A stretch of 64,000 nt of DNA, taken from NCBI GenBank assembly GCA_019828545.1, contig JACVRA010000341.1, forward strand, positions 1 through 64,000. Direction: 5' to 3'. Below the pieces are notes generated by a model. It was not told the origin of the DNA, did not search any database, and was given only the letters and a program-made list of their open reading frames with translations. The translations under genes were made by a program, and so were the position numbers. Of this stretch, positions 44,944 through 56,373 are shown in pieces; within the stretch, counting starts at the first letter, position 1, and every line of letters starts with the position of its first letter. This DNA comes from Paracamarosporium sp. OC-R06-R3. Its lineage: Eukaryota > Ascomycota > Dothideomycetes > Pleosporales > Didymosphaeriaceae.

Positions 44944-47128
44944 TTAAGAAATTTCGAAATTCTTCACGTACCCCCACCTCCGCTGAACATTCGATTTGGA
45001 CCTGATTGTAGGAGCAAGTATAAGCATAATGGAAATAAATCCAACAGAGCCGGTGAATGCGTTTGTAACGTGTATACATGAGATAGGTTGAAGTTCTGGG
45101 TCGAGTCTAGAACAGAAACTATCATGCCAGGGTAAACGAACATCTAGTAGCGCATTCTGCACGAGAGCCATAAGGACGCCTTGAAACAGCAGAATCTTAA
45201 ACCTTAGACTTAACATATCATGTTTGTGGTGAGATAGTCGTGGTATATGACTCTTTTCTGTAAACCCGTTAGCGCATGAGAGCTCCACTTTCCCGGTACT
45301 TACGGTAAAGAAGCATGAGCGACTCGCTGTGTTCAAGATAATAACCTTCATACACGTCGTCTTTTTGCGAAAGCTTGCGACTCGTGATATGCCTCTCCAA
45401 CGTAACAGCACAACGATACAAAAGAAGTCGTTCGTTTGATGAACGGCGTACAACCTGCAATAGGGCACCTCTAGCACTATGAGCAAAGTCGCCTTCGAAA
45501 ACAATGCAAATCTCGCAAGTTTTTTCCTCGCTCGAAGCCAATTCGATGCAGGTTTTTGTCGTACATGCAATTCTCTCGTCTAGATTGGATATATAAAGGT
45601 CAAAACTGTAATTTTCAAGAGCCCCTGCATGTCTCACTATGATGCATCTAAAGCTCTTGGATTTACGGATACTCATGCTAGCGAATGGATCACCGTTTCT
45701 AGTAGGGTTGAACTCAAGATTTGAGCCTTCGGTAAGTACATCTGTACTAACTTCAATGGGGACCCAGCTATTCGAGACCTGATCCGAAGAACAGATTTTC
45801 GGACCTGAGATGAAGAGCAACGACAACGGTAAACGTGGTAGACTGAACAGAATACTTTGCAACCTCGCTTCAGGTGGCAAGGAAAACAAAGGAGCGCAAC
45901 TCATATCCAGCAGATTCGCGAGAATCAAAAACAGGTCTTCGGTCTTGGTTGTTGAGCGTCCAGCTAAGTAGTTCCAAACTGAAACGAAACATTTGGATAG
46001 CGTGGAATGAGTCATTTCACGCCATGGTTCAGGGAAAATTATCGTCCAGACCATTTTGCAGATTCTTTCGAGATGTGTGGGAGGTTTGGGGCCATACATG
46101 TATCCCATGTCGAAGACGTTTTCCTTCCAATTGCCTTTGCGTTTTAGTACGATTAATTCCCTCGTGCAACAGAAATACCTTTGTAGATACGTTCGGAGCG
46201 AGTCTCTGACAGACTCGCTGGCAAGTTCTGAACAATCTGCATCGGTTTCCCAATCGACGCTGGTGATTCGCCCGGTTTTTCTCCATGTCACCCAGTCCTT
46301 AGGATGGAATGGGTAGAAAACCACTTCCTTGTCTGCGAACCATACTGCGCACTGAGGTGATAAAAGGCCTTCTTGCAAAGTCCAGCTGCGGCGCATCCAG
46401 ACACTGCAGATGATCCGCGCTAAGCATTCGCTCTCTGTAGCAATAGTAGCTAAGAGCTCGCTGTCGAGAACGACGGTCGACTGTGCGCCAGCGTATATCG
46501 ACGACATGGCTTTTATAGAAGCTAAACGAAGGTCTTCGTGCTCTGAGCGGACTGGTACGCAAAGAGTGTCGATCCATATCATACCCTTCGTGTTGATGTT
46601 AATCAGATGCATCTTTTCAATAATAAGTTGTGCACGTACTAGCGTCCTAAAGCGCTCCAGCTGACAGCTAGGAAGCGCATTGTATGCGGGATTTCCAAGC
46701 CCATCTGCCCAGACATGAGAGATAGCTGTATATTTGCTTCCACTATTGCGCTCCTGAACTACAATGGATAATTTCGACTCGTTGTCGTCTTTATGTACCG
46801 ACACCAACGGCACAAAACCCTTCCGGATAATGCTCACTAACTCATCGTAAGGCGTAGCCACCTGCTCGCAATCACTAGTACTGCACGTATTGGCGTGTCG
46901 TGGTTTGTAGTTTTTCATATTGACATTGTATGCGACGCAGTTCGATGCGTTTCGGCATGCTTCATGGCTTTCCATTCGAATGGGGGACCGTTGGAGGCTT
47001 GAAAAGTACGTGACGGTCTTCACATCGAACATCTGCGTTAGATATCGTACCTGGTGGACACACCATCCATCGGCCTCCATGCGATCCGCAACGGCTCTCA
47101 TCTCAGAAATGATACTTCCCATCGCCAC
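44944..47128 (-). CDS. HET-domain protein with C-terminal membrane segments
   Basis: Two exons, about 712 aa: 47128-45304 and 45257-44944, with an intron of 46 nt. The N-terminal region (residues 1-130) has a CSTSDCEQV Cys pair preceding the HET core. The core reads YTAISHVWADGLGNP near 133, KGMIWIDTLCVPVRSEHEDLRLASIKAMSSIYAGAQ, and VWMRRSWTLQEGLLS. This is the subgroup with an extra Asn/Pro insert after the first HET motif. Exon 2 adds a hydrophobic stretch (FKILLFQGVLMALVQNALL) and a stronger one (GSVGFISIMLILAPTI) before a basic tail, so the protein may be membrane-anchored. HET proteins trigger regulated cell death on non-self contact. Which partner this one senses cannot be told. Confidence 0.83.
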
Positions 47129-48022
47129 ACAAGGCTGGAGGCTTCAGAAAGGCTGGAAGGCGATCAGGTGTGAGGGTCAGATATCCCGCTCTTTGACTGA
47201 TAGTGATGGAATGAAGTCAGTTCATATGAGTAAAGAAGCTCATGGGAGAGTAGGGGAAGGTTGAGGTAAAGCCTGATGCGTGGTGCTTGGATTTGATGTC
47301 TCTGCATAAGGTGGCCGCAGCAATGAAGTCGCGCGGGGTGCAATGCTAGGCAACCTTCAACCCATAAGTCAGCTGATCGATAGATCACTGTAGATTGCGA
47401 AAGAAACCAGATGTTCTTCATCATCTTTCCCTGAAGGGAGTGATATAACGACATCGCAGATTTATCAAGTGTTGGGTCACGTGATTGCATCGTAGCAAGT
47501 ATTCTTCTGGTCTTCACATCTCTTTCACACAACCTGCCCACAAAAACTCTCCTAGAGGCTCCATCTGGGATTTGAACGCTATCGCTACTGATATCGTTTT
47601 TCTGGAGCTGAATTGAAGCTCGAGGCGCCTTCGTGATGGCGTGACGTATTGCGTACACGCCAGCCGGGTCAACGGTACAGAGGTGTAACAACGCCAACAG
47701 CAAGGAACCCACCAACGCATGACGCATCTAGAAGATCAATTCCGGGTGCAGAGCGTTGAGTGTTGAGCTGGAATGTCGTCCTCATCCGTCGTGGTGTGGC
47801 TAGGCAGGCACGGGCCTCGCGTGTGGCTGTCGTCGCGCCTCTTCGGAGTCTCCCTGAACCAATTTCTTGGGGAGCCATCATGGACCCCAGCTTGACAGCT
47901 TGACTATCGGCCTGACAGCGGCGATGCGCCCTCGTTGAACAACTCGCCCACCCAATTCGACCTCCTCCCTCTCGCTCGTTGCGCGCCCGCCCCCGGACCG
48001 GACGCTGCTCTGCGTCGCCGCC
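47129..48022. promoter_or_regulatory. Divergent promoter region (HET / GT31)
   Basis: Separates the start of the HET gene (minus) and the glycosyltransferase gene (plus). Apart from the weak open frame at 47164-47727, nothing is seen. Confidence 0.4.
47164..47727 (-). CDS. Possible secreted protein upstream of the HET gene
   Basis: An open frame of 187 codons begins with a good signal-peptide-like stretch (MRHALVGSLLLALLHLCTV). The middle is basic and hydrophilic and the end is His/Leu-rich, with no domain. It occupies the presumed promoter of the HET gene on the same strand, only 36 bp from its start codon. It may be real, a 5' exon of something else, or chance. I give it low weight. Confidence 0.25.
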   Translation of the reverse strand: MRHALVGSLLLALLHLCTVDPAGVYAIRHAITKAPRASIQLQKNDISSDSVQIPDGASRRVFVGRLCERDVKTRRILATMQSRDPTLDKSAMSLYHSLQGKMMKNIWFLSQSTVIYRSADLWVEGCLALHPARLHCCGHLMQRHQIQAPRIRLYLNLPLLSHELLYSYELTSFHHYQSKSGISDPHT

Positions 48023-49482
48023 ATGGCCATGCTCACCGCGCTGCCTCTGCGCCTCTCGCGACGGCCTGCCCGAGTGCTGCTCGGCGGTCTCCTTTTTGTC
48101 TTCTTCATCTTGACGCTCACACGGCGGCGGACCGCGCACCCGCCGGCACCGCCCTCGGTGCACTACACGGCCAACACAAAGAGCTTCTTCCCGCCGCTCA
48201 AGCACAAGGCCGGCGTCGACCCCGACTTCTGCGAAAACTTCCCAACGAAACAGCTCGACGACATCCAGGTCGTCCTCAAGACGGGCGCCGCCGACGGACC
48301 CAAGCTCAAGGCCCACCTTGCCACCATCACCTCGTGCATCCCCAACGTCCTCATCGTGTCAGACCACGAGCAGAAACTTGGTGACTACAACGTCGTCGAC
48401 ATCCTCGCCGAGCTGCCCCTCTCGTACGCCGAAGGCAACCACGACTTCAAGACATACACGCAGAACAAAAAGGCACAAGCTGAGGGCGACACGGTCAACT
48501 ACTCGCAGGCGGGATGGAGACTGGACCGCTTCAAGTTCCTGCCCATGGTCGACAAGGCCTACGCCGTCAACCCTAAGGCAAAGTGGTACGTCTTCCTCGA
48601 AACTGACGTCTACTTCTTCTGGGACACGCTCTTCCGCCTCCTCGACCAGTTCAACCCCGCCGAACCACACTATCTCGGCGCGCCGAGCCCTGGCTCCGAT
48701 AGCCGATGGTTTGCCTACGGCGGCGCAAGCATCGTGACCTCGCAGGGCCTGATGAAGAAGCTGTATGCTCCAAAGACCGAAGTGGGTACAACCACTCCGA
48801 CGGAGACCAAGTTGGCTGTCCGCTACGAAAAAATGGTCAAAGAAGATTGCTGCGGAGACGCAGTGCTCGGCTATGCCATCCAGAACACGACCGGCGTGAA
48901 GCTCGAGTCGCTGCACCCGACCTTCGCCGGCGAGGAGCTCAAGGACGTCACAATCGACCGCGACAGGTGGTGCGTGCCGCTGCTCTCGCTTCACAGGATC
49001 TCGCCCGAACAGATGGAATCGCTGTGGAAGTGGGAGCGCACGCGACCCTACAACTCTGTATGTCATGCGTATCTTTCTACTACGGCAATTGCTAACTTGC
49101 ACAGAAACCGTTCGTCTACTCCTCACTCCTCGCATACACGCATTCCTTCCTCCGCGAAGGTCCCAGCCGCGAATGGTGGGACAACCTCTCCATCGCACCC
49201 GTTCCCAACGATCGCCCTGCCCATAAGAACGCCGGGTCGTGCGGCTCCGAGTGCGAAAAGGACCGCAACTGCCTCCAATGGTCGTACTCTCAAACCGTCT
49301 GTCGCTGGGCGAACTACATCAAGCTGGGAAATGCCGTGGACATGGAAAATGGTGGGCAAGGCATCATGTCCAGCGGGTGGGATCTCAAGAAGATGGCGGA
49401 ACTCGGGTTCAAAGTGGACGAAGAGAGCGACATCAACGACACTTGTGAGGATGCGACGTGGGTGAAGGCAACAACACGATGA
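48023..49482 (+). CDS. GT31-like (DUF604) Golgi glycosyltransferase
   Basis: Two exons, about 470 aa: 48023-49057 and 49105-49482, with an intron of 47 nt in phase 0. A short basic N-terminus and one hydrophobic segment (VLLGGLLFVFFILTL, residues 18-33) give a type II membrane topology. The lumenal domain has WRLDRFKFLPMVDKAYAVNP, AKWYVFLETDVYFFWDTL with an acidic ETD in the place of the DxD metal motif, a glycine-rich FAYGGASIVTS, and EDCCGDAVLGYAI. The C-terminal exon carries a small Cys module (CGSECEKDRNCLQWSY...C) resembling a PAN/Apple domain, as in many fungal members. The enzyme presumably transfers a hexose onto glycoproteins or wall glycans. Donor and acceptor are unknown. Confidence 0.87.
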
Positions 49483-49755
49483 TCGATCGATTGATGTATT
49501 GGTTTGATTTTCCCGGACATGCGGGAAAGGAACGACACGATTACGGCGTTTTGCGGGTTGTCACTTTACGCATGGCGTTCTGGTCTTCTCATCACTTCAT
49601 CACATCAACCACCCCTTGCATCCATCCATCTGTCCTTCTTATTCTTCTGTTCTCGTCGCGAATTCGCACCCGCACTTTTTCTGGTTCTCCGTTTCGGCTA
49701 AGGGTGGGGTACACGACCGACATATCATATAGCGGCTGTTGGGTTGTTGTGGGGG

Positions 49756-49775
49756 AAGCAAGCAAGCAAGCAAGG
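49756..49775 (+). repeat. (AAGC)n microsatellite
   Basis: About five tandem copies of AAGC in the 3' flank of the GT31 gene. Confidence 0.8.
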
Positions 49776-50317
49776 AATGAAGGAAGGCGGCCGGCTGAGC
49801 ATGAGCATGTTCCGTTTATAGCTAGGGATTCGCGACAACCATCGTGTTGTCGCTTTACAGGTCTTGGACATAGAGCGGTGGTGTGACATCGCAGGGCATG
49901 GCTTTGTAGGCCTGGACGGCGAATGCCTGTTTACGTGTATTCTATCTGAGGGAGGGAGGTGTAGGAGGGGTGATAATAATGCAGATTGTGTGTTCTGTTT
50001 ATGTGCTTCTATGTTTTTTACTCGATTTGGGGAGGGGTGGTTGGACTAGATGTAGATGGCGACGGGATGAATCGGACCCTCAGCGCTTGTCCCAACCAAA
50101 GGGTTCGATTCGCGTCGTCACCCTTTGTGGGATGTTGGAATGCGAGAGGTACTATACTAGCACTGTTGAGTAGCGAAGTCAACACCTACTACCTTTTTTC
50201 CTGTAACCTACAGTTGCACGATTTAAAGGTACTATATCCTTTCCGGGTGACTCTACGATAGTGCTGATTCCGGTTCTCGCCATACATGTGTTGGAAGAAG
50301 TGGTGGACAAAGTGATC

Positions 50318-50405
50318 GTACAGAAGTAGGTAATCAAGTTGAGTGTAAGAGTGACAGGGGACCTATGACCTATATAGGCCTAGCGCCTTCCCGAAGGCTC
50401 TTGAC
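50318..50405 (+). repeat. Dispersed repeat, copy 1
   Basis: Aligns with 61691-61806 in the same orientation. Shared blocks are GTACA-AAGTAGGT, GTTGA/TGTAAGAG, TATAGGCCTAG-GCCT-CCC and AGGCTCTTGACCA. It is noncoding in both places. Confidence 0.6.
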
Positions 50406-50693
50406 CATGGCAGGTGTCCTCCACGACGTGCATTTCAAAGCATTAGCAATTGAAGGCTAGATGGATACCAATTGATCTGCTTCACGACGTGATTGAACGG
50501 CGGTCTACTGTTCAATTCCAACGCCCTCGCAAAGTGCGGAGTCAGCCCCGCCATCAAATATGATAACGTCACGTACCTCTCCACACTATCCCGACCTCGC
50601 TTATAAATGCGTCGGATGGTCCAATGTTGATAAATAGCAAGTCATTTTGCGGCTGTCTAAGATCATCATAACTATACCAGTGACTTATTCATC

Positions 50694-51846
50694 ATGAGCA
50701 CATCGAAGAAAGTCTTCATCATCGGCCCCGGCTTCATCGGCTGGAACGTCCTTGAACTCCTCATCGCCGAAGGATACTCTGTTACTGGGCTTGTACGCCG
50801 GGACGAACATGCAGAGCAGATCAAGAAGTCTGGTGCTCTGTCGGTCAAGGGGGACCTCGACGATCACGATCTGATCGTGAAGCATGTCCTTGAAAATGAG
50901 GTATGATAGCCGTATGACCATCCCTTAAAAATCGACTAGAAAACAGCACTACTACATCGTCACGTGAAAACATTCACCCGGCAAGACGCATCCCACGCAT
51001 GACTAACAGTCCCAGATCATCATTCACACCGCAACAGCCGACCATCTTCCCTCCGTACAAGCCGTCCTCTCCGGCATCAAACAGCGCGCCGCCTCCAGGA
51101 AGCCCACAATCTTCATACACACCTCTGGCACCAGCGTTCTCGATGACTCCTCCCTCGGCGCCTTCGAAAACCCCAAGATCTACTCCGACACCGACCCCGA
51201 GAGCATCAACAGTCTCCCAGACACGGCTCCCCATCGCCAGGTCGACCTCTCCATCGTCCGCGCAGCGCAGGACCTAGGCGACAAGGCGAAACTCGCCATC
51301 ATGATTCCCCCTGAGATCTACGGATTCAATCCCGCGCACAAGCGCCTGACGATCCAGCTCCCGACTATTGCGAGATTTGCGCTGAAACATGGGTTTGTGG
51401 GACATGTGGGTAAGGGGCTGAGCGTCGAGTCGCAGATCCACGTGCTTGATCTGGCGCGCGCGTATATCGTGCTGCTGCACTACATCGAGGCATCTCCGCC
51501 GTCCGTGCTCCTAGAGAATCCCTACTTCTTCTGCGAAAACGGGAAGGAGTTCTCGTGGAGGGAGGTCGCTGAGCAGGTTGGTAAGTCGCTGAAGGAAAAG
51601 GGGCTGCTGGAAGATGCGGAGCCGAGGGAGTTTAGCAAGAAGGACTGGGATGAGTTGTTTGGGGAATTTACCGGGGCGGTGATCGGACTGAATAGTAGGA
51701 GTGGGGCGGTGAGATTGAGGAAGTTAGGGTGGGAGGCGAGGGAGAAGGGCATTTGGGAGAGTTGGGTGCAGGATGAGTTGCCGGAGTTGTTGAGGGAGGA
51801 GGGGATCGGGAAGGTGTGTCGGTATGCGGGGACTGTGGCTTCTTAG
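50694..51846 (+). CDS. NAD(P)-binding epimerase/dehydratase-like protein
   Basis: Two exons, about 345 aa: 50694-50900 and 51016-51846, with a 115-nt intron in phase 0. The N-terminus is a Rossmann nucleotide-binding site (VFIIGPGFIGWNVLELLIAEGY) with GxxGxxG spacing, followed by TGLVRRDEHAEQI and GDLDDHDLI. The second exon has IIIHTATADHLPSVQA, FIHTSGTSVL, LAIMIPPEIYGFNP, and QIHVLDLARAYIVLLHY. This is the layout of extended short-chain dehydrogenases of the epimerase/dihydroflavonol-reductase kind. The catalytic YxxxK is not evident: its expected place reads HRQVD, so the chemistry may differ from the classical family. Substrate unknown. Confidence 0.85.
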
Positions 51847-52482
51847 CGGAGGTTTGGTGGGGTGATTCGGGAGTAGTATTATACTAGAAGATCTCATGGA
51901 AGACTCCTTGGCCCTGGTTTGATGGTTTGATTATCACTCAGCGTCTATTTTGCGAGTGAAGCATTCTGTAGTCACCCGAAATTGTGTGAACGTATTGAAA
52001 AATGGTGTGTATGTGCGTTACAGTGTGACTAGGTTGGGTGGGTTTTGCTAGGGTGGACCTATCGATTGGAGATTGGGAAATGGGCGTTGGGGTTATATTC
52101 AGGGCGTATCTTTTGAGGAGTGGCAGTGTTATGAATGTAGTGGCCGTGGAAGAGGTTCTGGAAAATGTCAAGAGATAAAAGACATCTAAGATGGCGAAGT
52201 AAAATGAACGTTGTGTGGGGGCATGAGTATGAAGACGAAAATTAAGTAGTACGGGAGGCACAGCGGTGTCTACGTTGAGATGACGTTTTGGTGCCAGACA
52301 AACTTTTGTCAGTGTGTTCTATAGGCCCGTTGACCCAGAATGCTCTCGGGTGCACATGTATACGTTGTAATCTATCATACCCCGTAAGAGTATGCCATTC
52401 AAATGCTAAACTTCCGAGACTCCAAAACATGCAGTAACTTCATAATGACACAGCAACAGATTCATAATCCACAGTCCATCTC
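51847..52482. other. Intergenic (convergent 3' ends)
   Basis: Between the 3' ends of the oxidoreductase and chitosanase genes. No features recognised. Confidence 0.4.
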
Positions 52483-53265
52483 CTACAAGACAGCACGCAT
52501 CACCCTGGTGCTCGCCTTCCCAGCAGCAACCTTCTTCACAAGCTTATCGCCAATTGTTGCTAGACTCGCTTCAAAGTCCTTTGCTGTCTTCGCACCCCAG
52601 TTCACGTTCTTCGCGACCGCCTCTTGACCAGGGAAAGCCAGATACAAGACATCGTGATCCTCGTGCCCAGAGTCTCCACTCAATCCCTCATCAGGGAAAC
52701 ACTGCTTCGCAAGGCTCAAGGATGTCTCGCCTGTGACTTTTCCGCCATTGACATCACCCCACACACCGTACACCAGCTTGTTGCCGCACACAACGGCAAC
52801 AACACTCAAAGGCTGGATGTTTGCATCGCTAGTGGGATCGAAAGATTCGCCGCCGTCGCCCTCATCGGGGCTGTTGTCGTTGCCGAGGACCACAAAGTTA
52901 TGGATGTGCGTGTTCAAATCGTCGACTACGCCGTTGGAGTACTCTTGCACCAGATCCTTGAATGCGGTCATGGACTGACCGCTGGGGTCGTCGCCGCAGT
53001 CGCCAGTACCCATGCCGGCACCGTCGCAATCGATGTCCGCGTCTGCATAGCCGTTGGAGGTGTCCTTCAAGAATACAGCACCAGAAGCGTTGTCCTTGCA
53101 GTAGACGGTGTCGGCGTTGCCCTGACCGGAAGAGTATTTAATGGAGATGGGGTTGGCGCACTGCCCGTTTTTGTGGGAACTGTAGAAGGACTTCAGGTTG
53201 GATGGGATTTCGCGGCAGGCTGCGACGCTGGCGAGGAGGACGGCGAGAGAGGCTGTGGAGCGCAT
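52483..53265 (-). CDS. Secreted chitosanase, glycoside hydrolase family 75
   Basis: Single exon, 260 aa, the usual size of fungal GH75 enzymes. A signal peptide (MRSTASLAVLLASVAA) precedes REIPSNLKSFYSSHKNGQC. The family core reads DTVYCKDNASGAVFLKD, YADADIDCDGAG with the catalytic Asp region, NFVVLGNDNSPDEGDGG, LSVVAVVCGNKLVYGVWGDVNGG, and TGETSLSLAKQCFPDEGLSGD. It should cleave beta-1,4-glucosamine linkages in chitosan outside the cell. It could modify the fungus's own deacetylated wall or that of competitors. All conserved blocks appear intact. Confidence 0.92.
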   Translation of the reverse strand: MRSTASLAVLLASVAACREIPSNLKSFYSSHKNGQCANPISIKYSSGQGNADTVYCKDNASGAVFLKDTSNGYADADIDCDGAGMGTGDCGDDPSGQSMTAFKDLVQEYSNGVVDDLNTHIHNFVVLGNDNSPDEGDGGESFDPTSDANIQPLSVVAVVCGNKLVYGVWGDVNGGKVTGETSLSLAKQCFPDEGLSGDSGHEDHDVLYLAFPGQEAVAKNVNWGAKTAKDFEASLATIGDKLVKKVAAGKASTRVMRAVL

Positions 53266-54471
53266 TTTGAAATTTAAAATGGAGGTTGTAAATCTAGGGT
53301 GATCGAGTTAATGGTTTGTGTGTGAAAACGTATCCGCGCGATACAATGGGCGAAGTCGTACAAAGCGAATGGTCGAATGTAAGGCTGCAAGGCTGAAGAA
53401 GCGGCGTCTGAATTTGATCTGGATGTATGTTGTGTCCAGCCTCTGGAACTTTATATTGGCATATCAGCCGCATATTCCACATACGTAACAACTATTTCTG
53501 ACCTGTTCTGGCACTACCAGCTGATTTGCGGTAGCGCATCGCAGGAAACTTAACGGCCTTTCAAATTCCTTCGCTTCGCAACGTCAGCTTGGCCAATCCC
53601 ATGTCCTTTCCTGTCGTATTGTCCATCTTAGTCACCCGCAACTCCGCACTGTCGTGAAACGCCGAGCCTCCGTTGGGGCCACGCTCTTGCGGACTTCCTT
53701 TTTAATACGAGGGGATCAGCAGGTTGGGGCCAATCAACGGTCGAACAGCAAAAACGAACGAAATTACGATTTATAGATGGAGGTTCGATATAGTAGAACC
53801 AGGATATTTGTGTTGCGATCTTTATGTTGAAGAGTTGAAATTTGCGCACATGGGTAGGCAAGTGTCCTAAGCACGACTGCACTAATACAGGCATCTACCA
53901 GCGTATTCGTTCTGGCCCTACCAACCTTCATTTCGTCGATGGTAATGTTTTTGCGAGAATAATTTCAACTAATTTCCTTTCGTGATCATTGTTTCGCGCT
54001 ATTTCTGGACTGCTCTTGCGTACTGATCTGTGTAGCGTGATCTTCGTGCCTAGGACATCGGAAGTTATTAAGCTTGCCGTGTCTCCACTTTAACGTCCGG
54101 GACCGGGGCCAATCACTGCAACACTATGCGAGGTGTTGCCAGCTATGGAAAGCTAGTGTCCGGGTAAGGAAGTTTTCGGCCGTAAATCTAACAGTGTGTT
54201 GATGTGTTGATCGGAAGCATGCATTGCTGATGACCCTTTGATGACGATTATGTCGTGCAGTGCGCAGCGGCTAACCAATCCTTCACCCATGTGATGAAAC
54301 TACGTATAGTTAAGAAACGTGAATATAAAATTGGTCTAGTTTCACAGAACTACCAGTAACAATCAGAGAGAAAAAAGGAGACAGAGTCATGAAACATGCC
54401 ATAAAAGAGCTGAGCACACGCTTGCAGTCCATCCCACTTTCGTATTCCACGCCCAACATGACAAGTCTACC
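53266..54471. other. Intergenic, no supported gene
   Basis: Upstream of the chitosanase and 3' of the second HET gene. Nothing recognised. Confidence 0.4.
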
Positions 54472-56373
54472 CTATTGGATTTCAAAGATCTGAGGCTCTA
54501 GGTGCATGTCACGCAGTATTTCCTTTTGGTCGCCGTACATGAGTCCGGAAACATAAGCTGGCCCCGCAAGTCGATAGCAACCATTAGATTTTAGCCCCAG
54601 AACGAATGGTGTCTCGCAACCATCAAAGATGACCACAATGTCACCTTTCTCCACTGATTGTGGACCAAAACCGATTGCATTTTTGTCGGTTATGAGATGC
54701 TTTAGCTGAAAGAGGTGATAGAAGCTATACGAGGTAGGACGAGAAAGAGGCTTTCTTCGAGAAGGCAATGTGACCTTGAGTGTATTGATCCTTTCTTTTA
54801 TGATATTGTACGCTTTCCCATAATTGGTATCGCTCAAGCGATGCGCGTCTGGTTCAAGAAATGACAAAACATATATTGCGGATTGGTAGAGACACATCCG
54901 CTGATTTAAGTTGGGTATCCTGTCCTTTTCCTCAGCCATAATATCGCAGCTCAGAGCTTCGCAGAGCCAAAGAATGGGATCTGTTTGTAAAAAGGAAGAA
55001 CTTCCAAACTTGTTACAGCTCGCGTCCGACTCTACGATAAGGGTACTGATATACAATTTGATTTGTTGGTCATCAAATTGATCTACGTTTACTGCATTTG
55101 ATATCGTTTTAATAGTACTGAATACGGACCCACGAAGCACTATGCTGTGATTGGCGTCTTTGAAAACAGGAGAGTTGGTGTGGTCGCTTAAGCGTCGCAG
55201 TGCAAGTCCTAACCGAGGCAGTGAACAACCGTACGGAATCCAGGTAGGAATTCCCGTGGGAACCCATCCGGGAAAGCTGGACGTCCGCGTATAAGAATGA
55301 TTGACTAATCGAAAGGTATCGAAAACTCCCCGAGTGCTTAAGTACGCTTGAGCCATCTTCCAATAGAGCTCTTCTACAGGTATCGTATAGTCTGGTTCAA
55401 TCTTGCTTGCAATGTCCGCTTCCTGGTATGGCAAATTCATCAGGGCGTATACTCTGTCTCGGGGGTCTGTGCACTGTTGAAGTATCGTGGCGTTCACTAC
55501 CCCCATGAAGTCAAGTGCAACTGGCTTATCCTTGATGAGTGCATCGATCCAATATGGAAATGAATCTGTGAACTCCCAAATATTTGAACGTTTGAGATAG
55601 TCCACGATATCGCGAAAATCAAGTTCCAAGTGACCCCAGAGGCACACAGCGACACGTGCATAAAATAACTCTTGCAATACCCATAAGCGATTGAACCAGA
55701 CTTGTGAATATAGTTGTTCAACACAGGAATTTTTCGGTTTTTGCTTAATCAAAATATCGCGAATAACTGCGCGCGCATAGTTATCGGTGTCTACACCAAG
55801 CCATATCAGGACCCGGCATGCTTTCTGGTAGACTTGTCCCATGATTTTGACCTGGTGGCCGCGCTCCAATACGTTGTTTTGATCGATACAAACACCGTCC
55901 GCCCAGACAGCACGAACACAAGTAGTTAACCGAACTCGTCGCAGAAGAACAGAAAGACTGTCTGTAATTGCTATTGTACCTTGGTCCGTGTAAAAGCTAC
56001 AAATAGTGTCCGTTGATCCCCATACGTAGGATAATGCTTCGTATGGTGGGCATCGCAATCTCAGTTTGCGAACAAAGCTATGGATTCCCGATCTCATTAG
56101 AAGGCGTTTTGGTACAGACATCGATTCCGTCACGCGTTGACGCGGCATCGTTGTAGGATCAAAAGCTGGATATTCTGGAGCATCCAGATCGACGTGACGG
56201 AGAGCGCCTCGAAGCGGATCATCTTGGTTGCCGGGATAGAGCTCCAGGATTCGTATTGTAGTTCTGGTCTGAAGAGGTTGGTACGTGTAAGGTGTCTTTT
56301 CGGCTTCTGACAGCCCAAAAATATGTCCTTCTTTTTTGTCCTTTCGTCGAAGGCTTTTCTTGTATTCTTCCAT
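54472..56373 (-). CDS. HET-domain protein
   Basis: Single exon. The proposed start MEEYKKSLRRKDKK gives 633 aa; the frame remains open upstream to 56625, so a start there is possible. After a linker containing TTIRILELYPG, the HET core shows all three blocks: YEALSYVWGST, AVWADGVCIDQNNVLERGHQVKIMGQVYQKACRVLIWLG, and VWFNRLWVLQELFYARV, followed by the usual QQCTDPRDRVYALMNLP. The C-terminal half ends in a domain with GDIVVIFDGCETPFVLGLKSNGCYRLAGPAYVSGLMYGD, the typical closing module of this subgroup. All core motifs are intact. It probably acts as an inducer or transducer of regulated cell death, an inference from the family. Confidence 0.87.
   Translation of the reverse strand: MEEYKKSLRRKDKKEGHIFGLSEAEKTPYTYQPLQTRTTIRILELYPGNQDDPLRGALRHVDLDAPEYPAFDPTTMPRQRVTESMSVPKRLLMRSGIHSFVRKLRLRCPPYEALSYVWGSTDTICSFYTDQGTIAITDSLSVLLRRVRLTTCVRAVWADGVCIDQNNVLERGHQVKIMGQVYQKACRVLIWLGVDTDNYARAVIRDILIKQKPKNSCVEQLYSQVWFNRLWVLQELFYARVAVCLWGHLELDFRDIVDYLKRSNIWEFTDSFPYWIDALIKDKPVALDFMGVVNATILQQCTDPRDRVYALMNLPYQEADIASKIEPDYTIPVEELYWKMAQAYLSTRGVFDTFRLVNHSYTRTSSFPGWVPTGIPTWIPYGCSLPRLGLALRRLSDHTNSPVFKDANHSIVLRGSVFSTIKTISNAVNVDQFDDQQIKLYISTLIVESDASCNKFGSSSFLQTDPILWLCEALSCDIMAEEKDRIPNLNQRMCLYQSAIYVLSFLEPDAHRLSDTNYGKAYNIIKERINTLKVTLPSRRKPLSRPTSYSFYHLFQLKHLITDKNAIGFGPQSVEKGDIVVIFDGCETPFVLGLKSNGCYRLAGPAYVSGLMYGDQKEILRDMHLEPQIFEIQ

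Larger units (their letters stand above)
49483..50693. other. Intergenic with microsatellite and dispersed repeat
   Basis: It contains an (AAGC)n microsatellite at about 49756-49775, and one copy of a short dispersed repeat at about 50318-50405. No gene supported. Confidence 0.4.

Noticed and set aside
47540..47590. Possible tRNA T-loop (GTTCAAATC on the minus strand)
   Set aside because: The flanking bases do not form the five-base-pair T-stem.
48359..49198. 279-codon minus-strand frame
   Set aside because: Lies fully opposite the GT31 coding exon and has the composition of an antisense shadow of GC-rich codons.
52624..53277. 217-codon plus-strand frame
   Set aside because: Opposite the chitosanase gene, which has clear family motifs and a signal peptide.
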